In this document: piece by piece, positions 34,434 to 44,096 of the stretch
How positions within the stretch are numbered: the stretch's first letter is position 1
Layout: the number at the start of each line of letters is the position of its first letter
Source: Lacibacter sp. H375
GTDB taxonomy: Bacteria > Bacteroidota > Bacteroidia > Chitinophagales > Chitinophagaceae
Reading direction: 5' to 3'
Assembly (NCBI RefSeq): GCF_037892425.1
Contig: NZ_JBBKTT010000001.1
Span: forward strand, 992,001 to 1,056,000
Length of the DNA stretch: 64,000 bases
Position numbers and translations under genes: made by a program
The notes under the pieces: generated by a model
Told to the model about the DNA's origin: nothing
Seen by the model: the letters and a program-made list of their open reading frames with translations, nothing else
Databases searched by the model: none

Positions 34434-35852
34434 TCACCATCCCGTTCTATACTCCCTCTTCACAAACTGGTTGGCTTCATCAAAGTTGGTGATCTTCATA
34501 TTGGCAGCATCCCACAATAACTTTTTACGACCAAGATATTTATCTCCCCATCCCGTCAATTTCGGGTTTTTGATCATCCATGATCGTATTGCCAAATTAC
34601 CCATTAATATACTTTCAGTAAAAGGTCCTGCATATTCAAACGGTGAACTTGTTTCTCCATTACCATAACCAGCCATACATGCATTCACCCATTGTACATA
34701 GTGACCTTCGGGGACACGCTTCAACGTTTGCTTTGGCAAACGGTCTTCTTTCATGCGTTTTGTTGGTAGCAGAGTTGGCTTTTCACCATAGCAACCACTC
34801 ATCATCTTTCCTTTTGTTCCTTCAAAGATCACTCCTCCGTCCCAATTGCCCATTGCTTCATCCGGCAATAATTCTTCCGGACGTTTTGGTAACAGTCCAC
34901 CATCCATCCAGGTAACTTTTATTTGTCCTTTACCATCAGTTCTTGGATAGTTAAGATGTATTATTGAAGCCGGCGGACAGCTATCAATATAACCTGCTTC
35001 TGTCCATGCTGCAGTAAACTGATTGGGCAAACTACATTCTACTTCGTTTGGATAAAGAATTGGTAAGATGCGATAAATAGGATCCATGATATGACAAGCC
35101 ATATCGCCCAATGCGCCTGTACCGAACGACCACCAACCTCTCCAATTAAATGGATGATAGGCCGGGTTATAATCTTCAAATTTTGATGGACCGATCCATA
35201 GATCCCATTTGAAATTTGCGGGAACAGCATGTGTTCCTGTTGGCTTTGCTAAACCTTGCGGCCATACTGGACGATTGGTCCATGCATTAACACTGGTTAC
35301 TTTACCAATAAGACCGGCATCATACCATTCTTTCATTAAACGAACGCCATCGCCGCTACCACCCTGGTTTCCCATTTGTGTAACCACTTTATATTTTTTT
35401 GCAGCTTCAGTGAGCATACGTGCTTCATAAATATCATGCGTTAACGGCTTTTGTACATATACGTGTTTGCCCATTTCCATAGCAGCTAATGTTGCAATAG
35501 CATGTGTATGGTCGGGTGTTGATACTGATACTGCGTCAATATTATTTTTTTCTTTCTCCAGCATTTCACGGAAATCGTAATAGAATTTCGCTTTAGGGAA
35601 ACGCTTAACCGAGCCTGCAGCCTGTGCTTCATCAACATCGCAAAAAGCAACAATATTTACTTTCGGACTTTTTGCGAATTCAGCCAAATCACTTGCTCCT
35701 TTACCACCGGCACCAATACCTGCAATATTCAACCGATCACTTGGTGCAATATAACCGGGTCCGCCCAATACATGTCGTGGCACAATAAAGAACCCTGCTG
35801 CAGCAATAGATCCTGTGCGTAGAAAATCCCGTCTTGTTTTTTTGTTGCTCAT
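34434..35852 (-). CDS. Gfo/Idh/MocA-family oxidoreductase with Tat signal
   Basis: A 472-residue protein with a Tat signal (TRRDFLRTGSIAAAG at 6-20). A Rossmann motif (IAGIGAGGKGASDL), SVSTPDHTHAIAT and YVQKPLTHDI mark the Gfo family. Tat export lets it be folded with NAD(P) bound tightly, as in glucose-fructose oxidoreductase. In 3-keto-glycoside clusters such periplasmic Gfo proteins interconvert glycoside and keto-glycoside. The Trp-rich C-terminal half (FNWRGWWSFGTGALGDMACH) is typical of the subfamily. There is a gap of about 200 nt before the next gene. Confidence 0.9.
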   Translation of the reverse strand: MSNKKTRRDFLRTGSIAAAGFFIVPRHVLGGPGYIAPSDRLNIAGIGAGGKGASDLAEFAKSPKVNIVAFCDVDEAQAAGSVKRFPKAKFYYDFREMLEKEKNNIDAVSVSTPDHTHAIATLAAMEMGKHVYVQKPLTHDIYEARMLTEAAKKYKVVTQMGNQGGSGDGVRLMKEWYDAGLIGKVTSVNAWTNRPVWPQGLAKPTGTHAVPANFKWDLWIGPSKFEDYNPAYHPFNWRGWWSFGTGALGDMACHIMDPIYRILPILYPNEVECSLPNQFTAAWTEAGYIDSCPPASIIHLNYPRTDGKGQIKVTWMDGGLLPKRPEELLPDEAMGNWDGGVIFEGTKGKMMSGCYGEKPTLLPTKRMKEDRLPKQTLKRVPEGHYVQWVNACMAGYGNGETSSPFEYAGPFTESILMGNLAIRSWMIKNPKLTGWGDKYLGRKKLLWDAANMKITNFDEANQFVKREYRTGW

Positions 35853-35880
35853 GTAAGTTGTTTATTGATCAAATAAAATA

Positions 35881-36564
35881 TTATGCTTTAGTATCGAACG
35901 AAACACATTCTTTCAATTCCTTTTCAGTGTAAGCCAAGCCGTATTGTTTTAACACATCATCAGGCACACCATTCCATTGATTAGGCCTGTTACCCATGTA
36001 ACCAAGATCTTTTACGCCGATTTCTGATGTATAAAAACCTGTAGAAGTTAAGTTGCGCATCAGATTGAAAAATGCAACACCTTGTTTCATTTCTGGTTTT
36101 GCTTTTTCAGGATAAGCTATATCATCAACAATAGCGATCTGTTGTTGAGTAGTGCAATCTTTGAATGCTTTTTGAAACCGTTTGCTGCTTTCCAGATCGA
36201 GCCAACGCAAACCACCACGCATAGGTGTTTTGTTTTGCGGCATATCTTTTACAATAAACTCAATAAAATCGGGCACACCTGCTTCACTTGCACTTCCGCT
36301 CACTTCATCTTTCGGGATAATAATATCGGCAAGTATGGTGATGGTTGCCATTTCATGTGCTGTAAAAAATGTTTCTGCCATCAGCTTTGCTTCGATCTCT
36401 GCTTCAACTTTTGTTCGATCGATCGTACTGGCAGGAGTTGTAGAAGATGAATCTGCAGATGTAGATGCGTTTGCTTTTTCATCAGCGGTTTTACACGCAT
36501 CAACCAATACAGATGATGCAACCGTACCAACTAAAATAGCTTTAATGGAATCTCTTCTTTTCAT
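35881..36564 (-). CDS. Gluconate 2-dehydrogenase subunit 3-family protein, Tat lipoprotein
   Basis: A 227-residue small subunit of a GMC dehydrogenase complex. It opens with KRRDSIK and a hydrophobic stretch ending in VLVDAC (lipobox-like, C24), a Tat lipoprotein signal. A Ser/Thr/Ala-rich linker is followed by the domain: FTAHEMATITILADIIIPKDEVSGSASEAGVPDFIEF near 70-110, and NLTSTGFYTSEIGVKDLGYMGN. The GMC subunit encoded just upstream has no signal, so this protein probably carries it out as a folded complex and anchors it. Confidence 0.9.
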   Translation of the reverse strand: MKRRDSIKAILVGTVASSVLVDACKTADEKANASTSADSSSTTPASTIDRTKVEAEIEAKLMAETFFTAHEMATITILADIIIPKDEVSGSASEAGVPDFIEFIVKDMPQNKTPMRGGLRWLDLESSKRFQKAFKDCTTQQQIAIVDDIAYPEKAKPEMKQGVAFFNLMRNLTSTGFYTSEIGVKDLGYMGNRPNQWNGVPDDVLKQYGLAYTEKELKECVSFDTKA

Positions 36565-36576
36565 GTTGTATTTCGA

Positions 36577-38325
36577 TTAGAGATTATTTTTTTTGAGCTG
36601 GTCAACAATATATTCACTTGCCCGCATGCTCAGTGCCAAAATCGTCCACGTAATATTCTTATCAGCTTGCGATACAAATGCAGCACCGTCAACTACAAAC
36701 AGGTTTTTACAATCGTGTGCCTGGTTGTATTTATTCAATGCACTTTTCTTTGGATCGTTACCCATGCGTGCAGTTCCTGCTTCATGAATAATTTTTCCGG
36801 GTGTTTCCAATCCGTAATCATTTTCGGGTCCATCGTCGCCACCCCAAGTGATAACAGCACCCATGTTATGCATCACCTCTTTAAAGGTTTCCTTCATGTG
36901 CTTTGCCTGTTTTATTTCATGTTCACTCCACTTTACATTGAACTTCAACACTGGAATACCATACTGATCTACCACATCGGGATCTATTTTACAATAATTA
37001 CTTTCTAAAGGAATTGCTTCACCACGCCCGGCCATACCTACATTGGCACCATAGAAATAACGCTGGTCTTCTTTTAATGAAGCGCCATAACCACCGGCTT
37101 CTTTTTGTTTACCTGCAACTGCATACTTGCCATTTAACATTTGAATATTCATTCCAAAGCCATAAGCCGGTTGACCCATGCCACCCCAATATTCAATATG
37201 ATAACCACGGGGGAAATCCAGTTTCTTATTATCTAACCACCAGGGCGAATACACATGCATTCCACCCACGCCATCTTCATTGTATTTTTTTCGACCGAAG
37301 AGCTTCGGCAATACTCCACCTAATGCAGCACCTGTACTATCATGCAAATATTTACCAACCACATCACTGCTGTTGGCTAATCCGTTTGGATGACGTGGTG
37401 ATTTTGAATTGAGTAATATTCTTGAAGTTTCACAAGCACTTGCAGCAAGGATCACCACCTTACCATTTACCTGGTATTCGTTGAGATCATCTTTGCTTAC
37501 ATAACTAACACCTGTTGCCATTCCTTCCTTGTTCGTAAGTACTTCACGTGCCATGGCATTTGCAATAACATCAACATTGCCTGTTTTAAGTGCAGGATAG
37601 ATCAATACATTGGTTGATGAAAAATCAGCTTTCGCCATACTGCAGTTACGTCCGCATTGCGAACAATAAAAACAAACGCCTCTTTCAGTTGTGCTTTCTA
37701 TTTTTTTTGTGAGGATCGATAAACGGGAAGGAATCACTTTAACACCAGCCTGGGTTGCTGCATTCTTAATAAACAGTTCGTGCAAACGTGGTTTAGGTGG
37801 TGGAAGAAAAAATCCGTCAGGATCATTTTCCAAACCTTCGTTAGTTCCAAAGATGCCGATGAGCTTGTCAACTTTGTCGTAATAAGGTTTCACATCATCA
37901 TAACCAATTGGCCAATCATCACCTAATCCATCAATACTTCTGCGTTTGAAATCTTTTGGACCAAAGCGTAAAGAGATACGTCCCCAGTGATTGGTACGTC
38001 CGCCCAACATACGTGCACGCCACCAATCCCATTTTGTTCCAGCCTCTTTTGTATATGGTTCACCATCAAGTTCCCATCCGCCGTAGCATGCATCAAAATC
38101 GCCAAAGGGTCTGTACTTTGTGCTTGCACCTCTGCGTTTACTTTCCCATGGATTCTTTAATTGTGTAACGTTCTTTTGCGGATCATACATGGTGCCAGCT
38201 TCAAGCAAACACACTTTCAATCCCGCTTTACTTAATTCGTAGGCAGCCATACCGCCACCAGCGCCAGAGCCAACGATTACTACATCGTAACTTTTGGGCT
38301 GAACTTTTATCTGGAAATCTCCCAT
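36577..38325 (-). CDS. GMC oxidoreductase, catalytic FAD subunit
   Basis: A 582-residue GMC flavoprotein. FAD fold [21 protein letters not shown] begins at about 15. A probable [3Fe-4S] motif, C218-x5-C224-x3-C228 with extra C221 ([12 protein letters not shown]), matches the C-x5-C-x3-C pattern of bacterial FAD-glucose dehydrogenase. The C-terminal [12 protein letters not shown] and [20 protein letters not shown] hold the catalytic His/Asn region. No signal peptide. It likely oxidises a sugar OH (3-position) in the periplasm with the subunit 3 partner and cytochrome c of this operon. ATG 38325 is preferred to TTG 38334. Confidence 0.92.
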   Translation of the reverse strand: MGDFQIKVQPKSYDVVIVGSGAGGGMAAYELSKAGLKVCLLEAGTMYDPQKNVTQLKNPWESKRRGASTKYRPFGDFDACYGGWELDGEPYTKEAGTKWDWWRARMLGGRTNHWGRISLRFGPKDFKRRSIDGLGDDWPIGYDDVKPYYDKVDKLIGIFGTNEGLENDPDGFFLPPPKPRLHELFIKNAATQAGVKVIPSRLSILTKKIESTTERGVCFYCSQCGRNCSMAKADFSSTNVLIYPALKTGNVDVIANAMAREVLTNKEGMATGVSYVSKDDLNEYQVNGKVVILAASACETSRILLNSKSPRHPNGLANSSDVVGKYLHDSTGAALGGVLPKLFGRKKYNEDGVGGMHVYSPWWLDNKKLDFPRGYHIEYWGGMGQPAYGFGMNIQMLNGKYAVAGKQKEAGGYGASLKEDQRYFYGANVGMAGRGEAIPLESNYCKIDPDVVDQYGIPVLKFNVKWSEHEIKQAKHMKETFKEVMHNMGAVITWGGDDGPENDYGLETPGKIIHEAGTARMGNDPKKSALNKYNQAHDCKNLFVVDGAAFVSQADKNITWTILALSMRASEYIVDQLKKNNL

Positions 38326-38584
38326 GACATGCAATTGGTTTGAAGGTTCTAAAGGTAATGACTAAATGAAAACAACAAATTCAATTTACTTACTTATGAT
38401 ACAATCATTGCTGAAAATGATACGGGAAGATAAAATAGTATTTATGATTAGAACAATGAGTTTAATATTCATTAACATTTTAAACGATTGCCGCACCGGA
38501 TTTAAAAATTTCAGGTTTCTCAATTAGGAAATAGCCTAAATTTATTTTTTTCTTTAACCAGCCTAAACTTTAAACGATTGTAGA
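38326..38584. promoter_or_regulatory. Divergent control region of the two sugar-oxidation operons
   Basis: A 259-bp region between the divergent GMC and MFS genes, AT-rich, with repeated ATTAACATTT and TTTAAACGATT-type motifs at 38472-38490 and 38572-38580. It contains one copy of an approximately 81-bp segment (38464-38544) duplicated at 39921-40002. Confidence 0.5.
38464..38544 (+). repeat. Duplicated upstream segment, copy A
   Basis: About 81 bp that align with 39921-40002 at roughly 80 percent. The first 26 bases differ once, and both end in CCTAAATTTA. It lies 40 nt before the first MFS start, as if a shared operator and promoter. Confidence 0.7.
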
Positions 38585-39799
38585 ATGAATTCCATTAACC
38601 GTAATCAACTATTTCTTGCCAGTCGTATTGCACTGATTGTAACAGCCATCACGTTTGCCTATCGTGCAGCCCTTGAGGGTACATGGGAAAAAGAATTTCA
38701 TCTCACCAAAGAACAAATTGGCTGGATATTCAGTCCGGCATTCTGGGGCTTCACTTTAGCTATGATTTTTGGTGGCCCTCTTTGTGATATAATAGGCATG
38801 AAAAGATTAGTTGGCCTGGCTTTTATAGGCCATGTCACGGGAATTGTTATTTACCTGGTTGCAAATGATGCCACCATGTTATTTATCGGTACAGTTTGTA
38901 TTGGTGTAGGAAATGGAATGGTGGAAGCTGCATGTAATCCTCTTGTTGTTTCTCTTTATCCGGATAATAAAACAACGATGCTGAATAAATTTCACGTTTG
39001 GTTCCCTGGTGGAATTGTAATTGGAGGATTGATTTCGTATCTGTTTTTAGAACAACTGCATCTGGATTGGAGAATCATGGTTGCCTTGCTAGTATTACCT
39101 GCAATTATTTATGGCGTTATGTTCTGGAAACTTGATTTTCCAAAAACCGAACGAGTTGAAAAAGGAGTCAGCACAGGTGAAATGTTTAAAAGCTGTCTTA
39201 ATCCGCTATATCTTATCATGATTGTTTGCATGTTTATGACAGCTGCCACAGAATTAGGTACAGGTACGTGGATTGGTGCTTTATTAAGCGGAGCAGGCGT
39301 TTCGGGGATATTAATTTTGGTATTTATCAATGGTATAATGGCTGTCGGCAGGTCATTCGCCGGGCCTATCGTACATAAACTGAATCCGAATGGTATGCTG
39401 ATATTCTCTTCTTTATTTGCAGCCATTGGATTATATCTTTTGAGTATTTCAAGTGGCGCCGCAGCAGTTGGTGCAGCTGCAGTGTTTGCAGTTGGTATTT
39501 GCTTTTTCTGGCCAACAATGCTTGGCTTTGTATCGGAGTATCTTCCAAAAACAGGAGCGTTGGGTCTATCATTAATGGGCGGAGCAGGAATGTTTTCTGT
39601 TTCCCTGATATTACCTGTTATGGGCAAATGGTTTGATAAAGCAAAAGCGGCGGCTGTTAGCTCGGGAACTGATGTTGCAAAAGCGGAAGCTGTGGCCGGG
39701 AGTGATACTCTTTTAAAAGTTGCCATTATGCCCGCTATACTTTTTGCAATATTTACAATTATTTATTTCATAAGAAAAAGTAAACCAGTTAAATCCTGA
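38585..39799 (+). CDS. MFS transporter, sugar type
   Basis: A 404-residue MFS protein with 12 hydrophobic segments. Segments such as FGGPLCDIIGMKRLVG between helices 2 and 3, and VGNGMVEAACNPLVVSLYPDNKTTMLNKFHVWFPGG are typical of fucose/glucose-galactose-type sugar MFS proteins. It begins the plus-strand operon and probably imports a monosaccharide or keto sugar formed by the extracytoplasmic enzymes. A long Ala-rich loop (KAKAAAVSSGTDVAKAEAV) precedes the final helix. Confidence 0.85.
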   Translation: MNSINRNQLFLASRIALIVTAITFAYRAALEGTWEKEFHLTKEQIGWIFSPAFWGFTLAMIFGGPLCDIIGMKRLVGLAFIGHVTGIVIYLVANDATMLFIGTVCIGVGNGMVEAACNPLVVSLYPDNKTTMLNKFHVWFPGGIVIGGLISYLFLEQLHLDWRIMVALLVLPAIIYGVMFWKLDFPKTERVEKGVSTGEMFKSCLNPLYLIMIVCMFMTAATELGTGTWIGALLSGAGVSGILILVFINGIMAVGRSFAGPIVHKLNPNGMLIFSSLFAAIGLYLLSISSGAAAVGAAAVFAVGICFFWPTMLGFVSEYLPKTGALGLSLMGGAGMFSVSLILPVMGKWFDKAKAAAVSSGTDVAKAEAVAGSDTLLKVAIMPAILFAIFTIIYFIRKSKPVKS

Positions 39800-39920
39800 T
39801 TGTTGCATTGCAGGCTTATAGATTTACATACATGGCCAAAGCATACAAAGTTTAACAACTGGATAAACTTATTATTCAAATAACGTATTAATCACTAATA
39901 ATGGTTAGTACCATCGCATC

Positions 39921-40002
39921 AATATTCATTAACATTTCAAACGATTACAGCACCCGCTTTAAAAAAATTAGGTTCTCACAAAGCAGAAATACCCTAAATT
40001 TA
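39921..40002 (+). repeat. Duplicated upstream segment, copy B
   Basis: About 82 bp, similar to 38464-38544 (see copy A). It lies 84 nt before the nucleoside-type MFS gene, in a 286-bp gap without coding potential. Confidence 0.7.
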
Positions 40003-40085
40003 AAACCTCATATTAAGCTGTGGTTGAGCCAGTATTCAGCCATTGTATTTTTTGAACTTTAACCAACCACTTAAATCGATTGCGC

Positions 40086-41312
40086 ATGTCTTTTACTACC
40101 CGTGTACAGCTTTCCTTTATGATGTTTCTTGAGTTCTTTATCTGGGGAGGATGGTTTGTAACATTGGGCACTTTTTTAAATAATAATTTGTCTGCATCGG
40201 GGGCTGAATCGGGACAGGTTTTCTCAACACAGTCATGGGGCGCCATTATTGCTCCGTTTATTATTGGGTTAATTGCCGATCGTTTTGTGAATGCAGAAAA
40301 GATTCTTGGTGTGCTGCATATTATAGGGGCATTATTGATGTACCAGATGTACAGTGCCGATAATATTGCCGTTTTCTACCCTTATGTATTAATATATATG
40401 ATTTGCTATATGCCTACACTGGCCTTGGTAAATTCAGTATCATTCAACCAAATGAAAAATCCAGAAAAAGAATTTTCCGTGATTCGTTTGTTTGGCACAA
40501 TCGGCTGGATCGCTGCGGGTTTATTGATCAGTTATCTGTTTCATTGGGACTCAGCAGAAGCGACAAAAGAAGGTTTATTGAAAAATACATTCTTATTATC
40601 AGGTGCTGCATCATTGGTGCTTGGTTTGTTTAGTTTCACATTGCCGAAAACTCCTCCTAAAGGGAAGGGCACAAAGGTTACTGTGAATGATATTCTTGGA
40701 TTAGATGCGTTAAAACTGCTGAAGGATAAAAACTTCCTCATCTTTTTTATCTCTTCCATTCTTATTTGTATTCCACTGGCTTTCTACTACCAGAATACAA
40801 ATTCTTTTCTCTCTAGCATTGGCGTTGACAACCCAACCGGCAAAATGACAATTGGCCAGGGGTCGGAAGTATTGTTCCTGTTGTTATTGCCTGTATTCTT
40901 TAACCGCTTTGGTTTTAAGAAAACAATTTTAGTTGGTATGCTTGCATGGGCCGTTCGTTATGTGTTGTTTGCATACGGCAATGCCGGCGACCTCACATTT
41001 ATGTTATTAATAGGTATTGCCCTGCATGGTATTTGCTACGATTTCTTCTTTGTATCAGGACAAATCTATACCGACTCAAAAGCAGGAGAACAACATAAAA
41101 GTGCAGCACAGGGATTAATTACATTGGCTACTTATGGTGTGGGTATGCTCATTGGGTTTGCTGTAGCCGGAAAAATCACCGACAGTTATAAATTGGCAGA
41201 TGGCACAATGGATTATAAAATGATCTGGTTAATTCCATCGGGTATTGCATTTGCAGTGTTCCTGATTTTTGCACTGCTGTTTAAAGATGAAAAAACAAAC
41301 AAGACCGCTTAA
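40086..41312 (+). CDS. MFS transporter, nucleoside:H+ symporter (NupG) type
   Basis: A 408-residue MFS protein with the start VQLSFMMFLEFFIWGGWFVTLGTFL and SWGAIIAPFIIGLIADRF, as in NupG/NHS-family permeases; FSVIRLFGTIGWIAAG is also characteristic. In sugar clusters of Bacteroidota such proteins are often annotated as xanthosine/nucleoside permease but likely move sugars or cyclitols. ATG 40086 is used; the TTG two codons earlier is unlikely. It is followed after 20 nt by a TIM-barrel gene. Confidence 0.85.
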   Translation: MSFTTRVQLSFMMFLEFFIWGGWFVTLGTFLNNNLSASGAESGQVFSTQSWGAIIAPFIIGLIADRFVNAEKILGVLHIIGALLMYQMYSADNIAVFYPYVLIYMICYMPTLALVNSVSFNQMKNPEKEFSVIRLFGTIGWIAAGLLISYLFHWDSAEATKEGLLKNTFLLSGAASLVLGLFSFTLPKTPPKGKGTKVTVNDILGLDALKLLKDKNFLIFFISSILICIPLAFYYQNTNSFLSSIGVDNPTGKMTIGQGSEVLFLLLLPVFFNRFGFKKTILVGMLAWAVRYVLFAYGNAGDLTFMLLIGIALHGICYDFFFVSGQIYTDSKAGEQHKSAAQGLITLATYGVGMLIGFAVAGKITDSYKLADGTMDYKMIWLIPSGIAFAVFLIFALLFKDEKTNKTA

Positions 41313-41332
41313 TTGTATAAAGTAAAGTATTC

Positions 41333-42235
41333 ATGTCAAAGCAATCATCGAGAAGAGAAGCCATTAAGAAATTTGCAGCAGCAACGGTTGCTGTTACAGC
41401 CGGCAATGTTGTAACTGCAGGTGCAATAGAAAGAGTTATGGAAGAAACTCAGTATAAATTAAAAGGAAATATCAACCATTCTGTTTGTAAATGGACACAT
41501 GATTTTCTTTCACTTGAAGAATTGTGTATAGAAGTAAAAAAGATGGGCTTTGCTGCCATCGATCTTCTTACGCCAAGTGAATGGCCCATTGCCAAAAAGC
41601 ACGGCATCCATTGTTCTATGTGTTATACGAATGGCAAGATCAGTTTAACAGAAGGCTGGAACAACAAGAAAAACCATGCACAATTGATTGCTGCTTTTAC
41701 AGAAGCTATTCCTTTGGTGGCAGCAGCAGGTTATCAAAATCTCATCTGTTTCAGTGGTAACCGTAATGGTATGGATGATGAAACCGGTTTGCAGAATTGT
41801 GTTGAAGGGTTGAAACAGATTATGCCATTGGCTGAAAAGCATAACGTCATCATCCAGATTGAAGTGTTTAACAGCAAAGTGAACCATCCTGATTACATGG
41901 CTGATAATACCAAATGGACGATCGAATTATGCAAACGCCTTGGTTCACCCAACTTTAAGATCCTGTATGATATCTATCACATGCAGATCAGTGAAGGCGA
42001 TATTATTAGTACGATCAAGAAGAATCATCAGTATTTCGGTCATTACCATACAGCAGGTGTTCCCGGCCGACATGAGATCACTGAAAACCAGGAGCTGTAT
42101 TACCCGGCCATTATGAAAGCAATTCTTGAAACAGGTTACAAAGGATACGTAGCACAGGAATATATACCCACAGGAAAAACAAAAGAAGAAAAACTGGCTG
42201 CATTGAAAGATGCGGTGAAAAGATGTGATGTGTAA
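41333..42235 (+). CDS. Hydroxypyruvate isomerase-like TIM barrel with Tat-like signal
   Basis: A 300-residue AP-endonuclease-2 TIM barrel of the hydroxypyruvate isomerase-like type. The N-terminus SSRREAIKKFAAATVAVTAG looks like a Tat signal. Metal-site segments are VIIQIEVFNS (Glu), LYDIYHMQIS (Asp, His), FGHYHTAGVPGRHEI (His) and VAQEYIPTG (Glu). It is the periplasmic counterpart to the cytoplasmic TIM barrel at 31992, and in this operon probably acts on keto sugars made by the GMC enzymes. Confidence 0.85.
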   Translation: MSKQSSRREAIKKFAAATVAVTAGNVVTAGAIERVMEETQYKLKGNINHSVCKWTHDFLSLEELCIEVKKMGFAAIDLLTPSEWPIAKKHGIHCSMCYTNGKISLTEGWNNKKNHAQLIAAFTEAIPLVAAAGYQNLICFSGNRNGMDDETGLQNCVEGLKQIMPLAEKHNVIIQIEVFNSKVNHPDYMADNTKWTIELCKRLGSPNFKILYDIYHMQISEGDIISTIKKNHQYFGHYHTAGVPGRHEITENQELYYPAIMKAILETGYKGYVAQEYIPTGKTKEEKLAALKDAVKRCDV

Positions 42236-42319
42236 CAAACGAGAGTTTTGAATGATCAATCATGAGTAATAATTACAAGTGACGATTCATCTTTCAACAG
42301 TGGTGAATAGAATTGCAAC

Positions 42320-42340
42320 CGTACAAGTGTGCGACGCAAC
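42320..42340 (-). repeat. Dispersed 21-bp repeat, copy 2
   Basis: On the minus strand it reads GTTGCGTCGCACACTTGTAC (then G), between the TIM-barrel and GMC genes of the operon. Confidence 0.6.
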
Positions 42341-42403
42341 AACAGTTAAATAGAAATAAAGAAGCTTAGTTCATATAAACAATAACCACTCAAATAAGAC
42401 AAT

Positions 42404-44086
42404 ATGCCGGATAATTATGTGTATGATGCCATTGTAATTGGCTCAGGAATCAGCGGTGGATGGGCCGCCAAAGAGCTCACTGAAAAAGGTTTAAAAACCA
42501 TTATGCTTGAGCGTGGAAGAAATATTGAACACATCAAAGATTATGTAAATGCTACAAAAGAACCATGGGATCTCCCGCACCGTGGTAACCGAACGCAGCA
42601 GATGATCAAAGATTATCCGGTGTTGAAACGTGATTATCCACTCAATGAAATGGTATTGGATTATTGGGTAAAAGATAAAGAATGTCCTTACGTAGAAGAA
42701 AAACGCTTCGATTGGTTTCGTGGTTATCATGTAGGTGGCCGCTCTATCATGTGGGGCAGACAAAGCTATCGTTTCAACAAATGGGATTTTGAAGCAAATG
42801 CCAAAGAAGGTATTGCAGTTGACTGGCCTATCCGTTACGAAGATGTAGCACCATGGTACAGCTATGCAGAAAAATTTGCAGGCATACAGGGAAGTAAAGA
42901 TGGATTGGAGGTGTTGCCCGATGGCGACTTTATGCCCGCAATGGAACTGAACTGTGTTGAGAAAGAAGTGAAGAAACGTTTAACAGCACATTATAAAGGC
43001 ATGCGGCATTTAATTATTGGCCGTAGCGCAAATATTACACAACCACACCACAACCGTACAAATTGCCAGTATCGTGATCGTTGCTGGAGAGGTTGTCCGT
43101 TTGGGGCTTATTTCAGTACACAATCTGCTACTTTGCCTGCAGCAATGGCCACAGGTAATTTAACACTTCGCCCATTCTCCATTGTTACCAAGATCGTTTA
43201 TGATAAGGATACCAAGAAAGCAACGGGTGTTGAAATTCTTGATGCAGAAACAAACCAAACATATGTGTACAAAGCGAAAATTGTTTTCGTGTGTGCATCA
43301 GCTTTAAACTCTGCATGGGTGTTAATGAATTCAGCAACTGATGTTTGGGAAGGTGGTTTAGGAAGCAGCAGTGGTGAGTTGGGTCATAACGTAATGGATC
43401 ATCATTTCCGTGCCGGCGCAAACGGAACCATGGAAGGTTTCAGTGATAAGTATGAATATGGACGCAGACCTACAGGTATATATATTCCACGTTTCCGCAA
43501 TATCTATGACGATAAACGTGATTACCTACGTGGCTTTGGTTACCAGGGCGGAGCAGGACGTGGAAGAGGTATTGATGTAGCTGAGTTAACCATTGGTGCT
43601 GATCTGAAAGAAGCATTGAGTGTTCCAAGTGATAACTGGAATATGGGTATTACCGGCTTTGGGGAAATGCTGCCATACCACGAAAACAAAATCACCATTG
43701 ATAAAGATGTGAAAGATAAATGGGGATTACCGGTGTTGAAGTTTGATGTTGAGATCAAAGAAAATGAAAAGAAGATGCGTGTTGATATGATGAATGATGC
43801 AAAAGAAATGCTGGAAGCTGCCGGTGCCAAAAATGTAAGTACCTATGATGCTGGATATGCCCCGGGTATGGGTATTCATGAAATGGGTACAGCACGTATG
43901 GGTCGTGATCCTAAAACATCAGTACTCAATGGCAACAACCAGGTATGGGATGCAAAGAATGTGTTTGTTACCGATGGTGCATGTATGACATCAGCATCAT
44001 GTGTAAACCCCTCATTAACTTATATGGCATTAACAGCACGTGCTGCAGATTTTGCTGTAAGCGAATTGAAAAAAGGCAACCTTTAA
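42404..44086 (+). CDS. GMC oxidoreductase, catalytic FAD subunit (paralogue 1)
   Basis: A 560-residue GMC flavoprotein with FAD fold AIVIGSGISGGWAAKELTEKG near 10-30. A [3Fe-4S]-type motif C221-x5-C227-x3-C231-P (CQYRDRCWRGCPFGAYF) fits the FAD-glucose dehydrogenase pattern. HEMGTARMGRDPKTSVLNGNNQVWD and the VTDGACMTSASCVNPSLTYMALTARAA ending hold the active-site region. It has no signal peptide; export with subunit 3 is inferred. It is followed after 10 nt by a paralogue of the same length. Confidence 0.92.
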   Translation: MPDNYVYDAIVIGSGISGGWAAKELTEKGLKTIMLERGRNIEHIKDYVNATKEPWDLPHRGNRTQQMIKDYPVLKRDYPLNEMVLDYWVKDKECPYVEEKRFDWFRGYHVGGRSIMWGRQSYRFNKWDFEANAKEGIAVDWPIRYEDVAPWYSYAEKFAGIQGSKDGLEVLPDGDFMPAMELNCVEKEVKKRLTAHYKGMRHLIIGRSANITQPHHNRTNCQYRDRCWRGCPFGAYFSTQSATLPAAMATGNLTLRPFSIVTKIVYDKDTKKATGVEILDAETNQTYVYKAKIVFVCASALNSAWVLMNSATDVWEGGLGSSSGELGHNVMDHHFRAGANGTMEGFSDKYEYGRRPTGIYIPRFRNIYDDKRDYLRGFGYQGGAGRGRGIDVAELTIGADLKEALSVPSDNWNMGITGFGEMLPYHENKITIDKDVKDKWGLPVLKFDVEIKENEKKMRVDMMNDAKEMLEAAGAKNVSTYDAGYAPGMGIHEMGTARMGRDPKTSVLNGNNQVWDAKNVFVTDGACMTSASCVNPSLTYMALTARAADFAVSELKKGNL

Positions 44087-44096
44087 TTGACCCATT

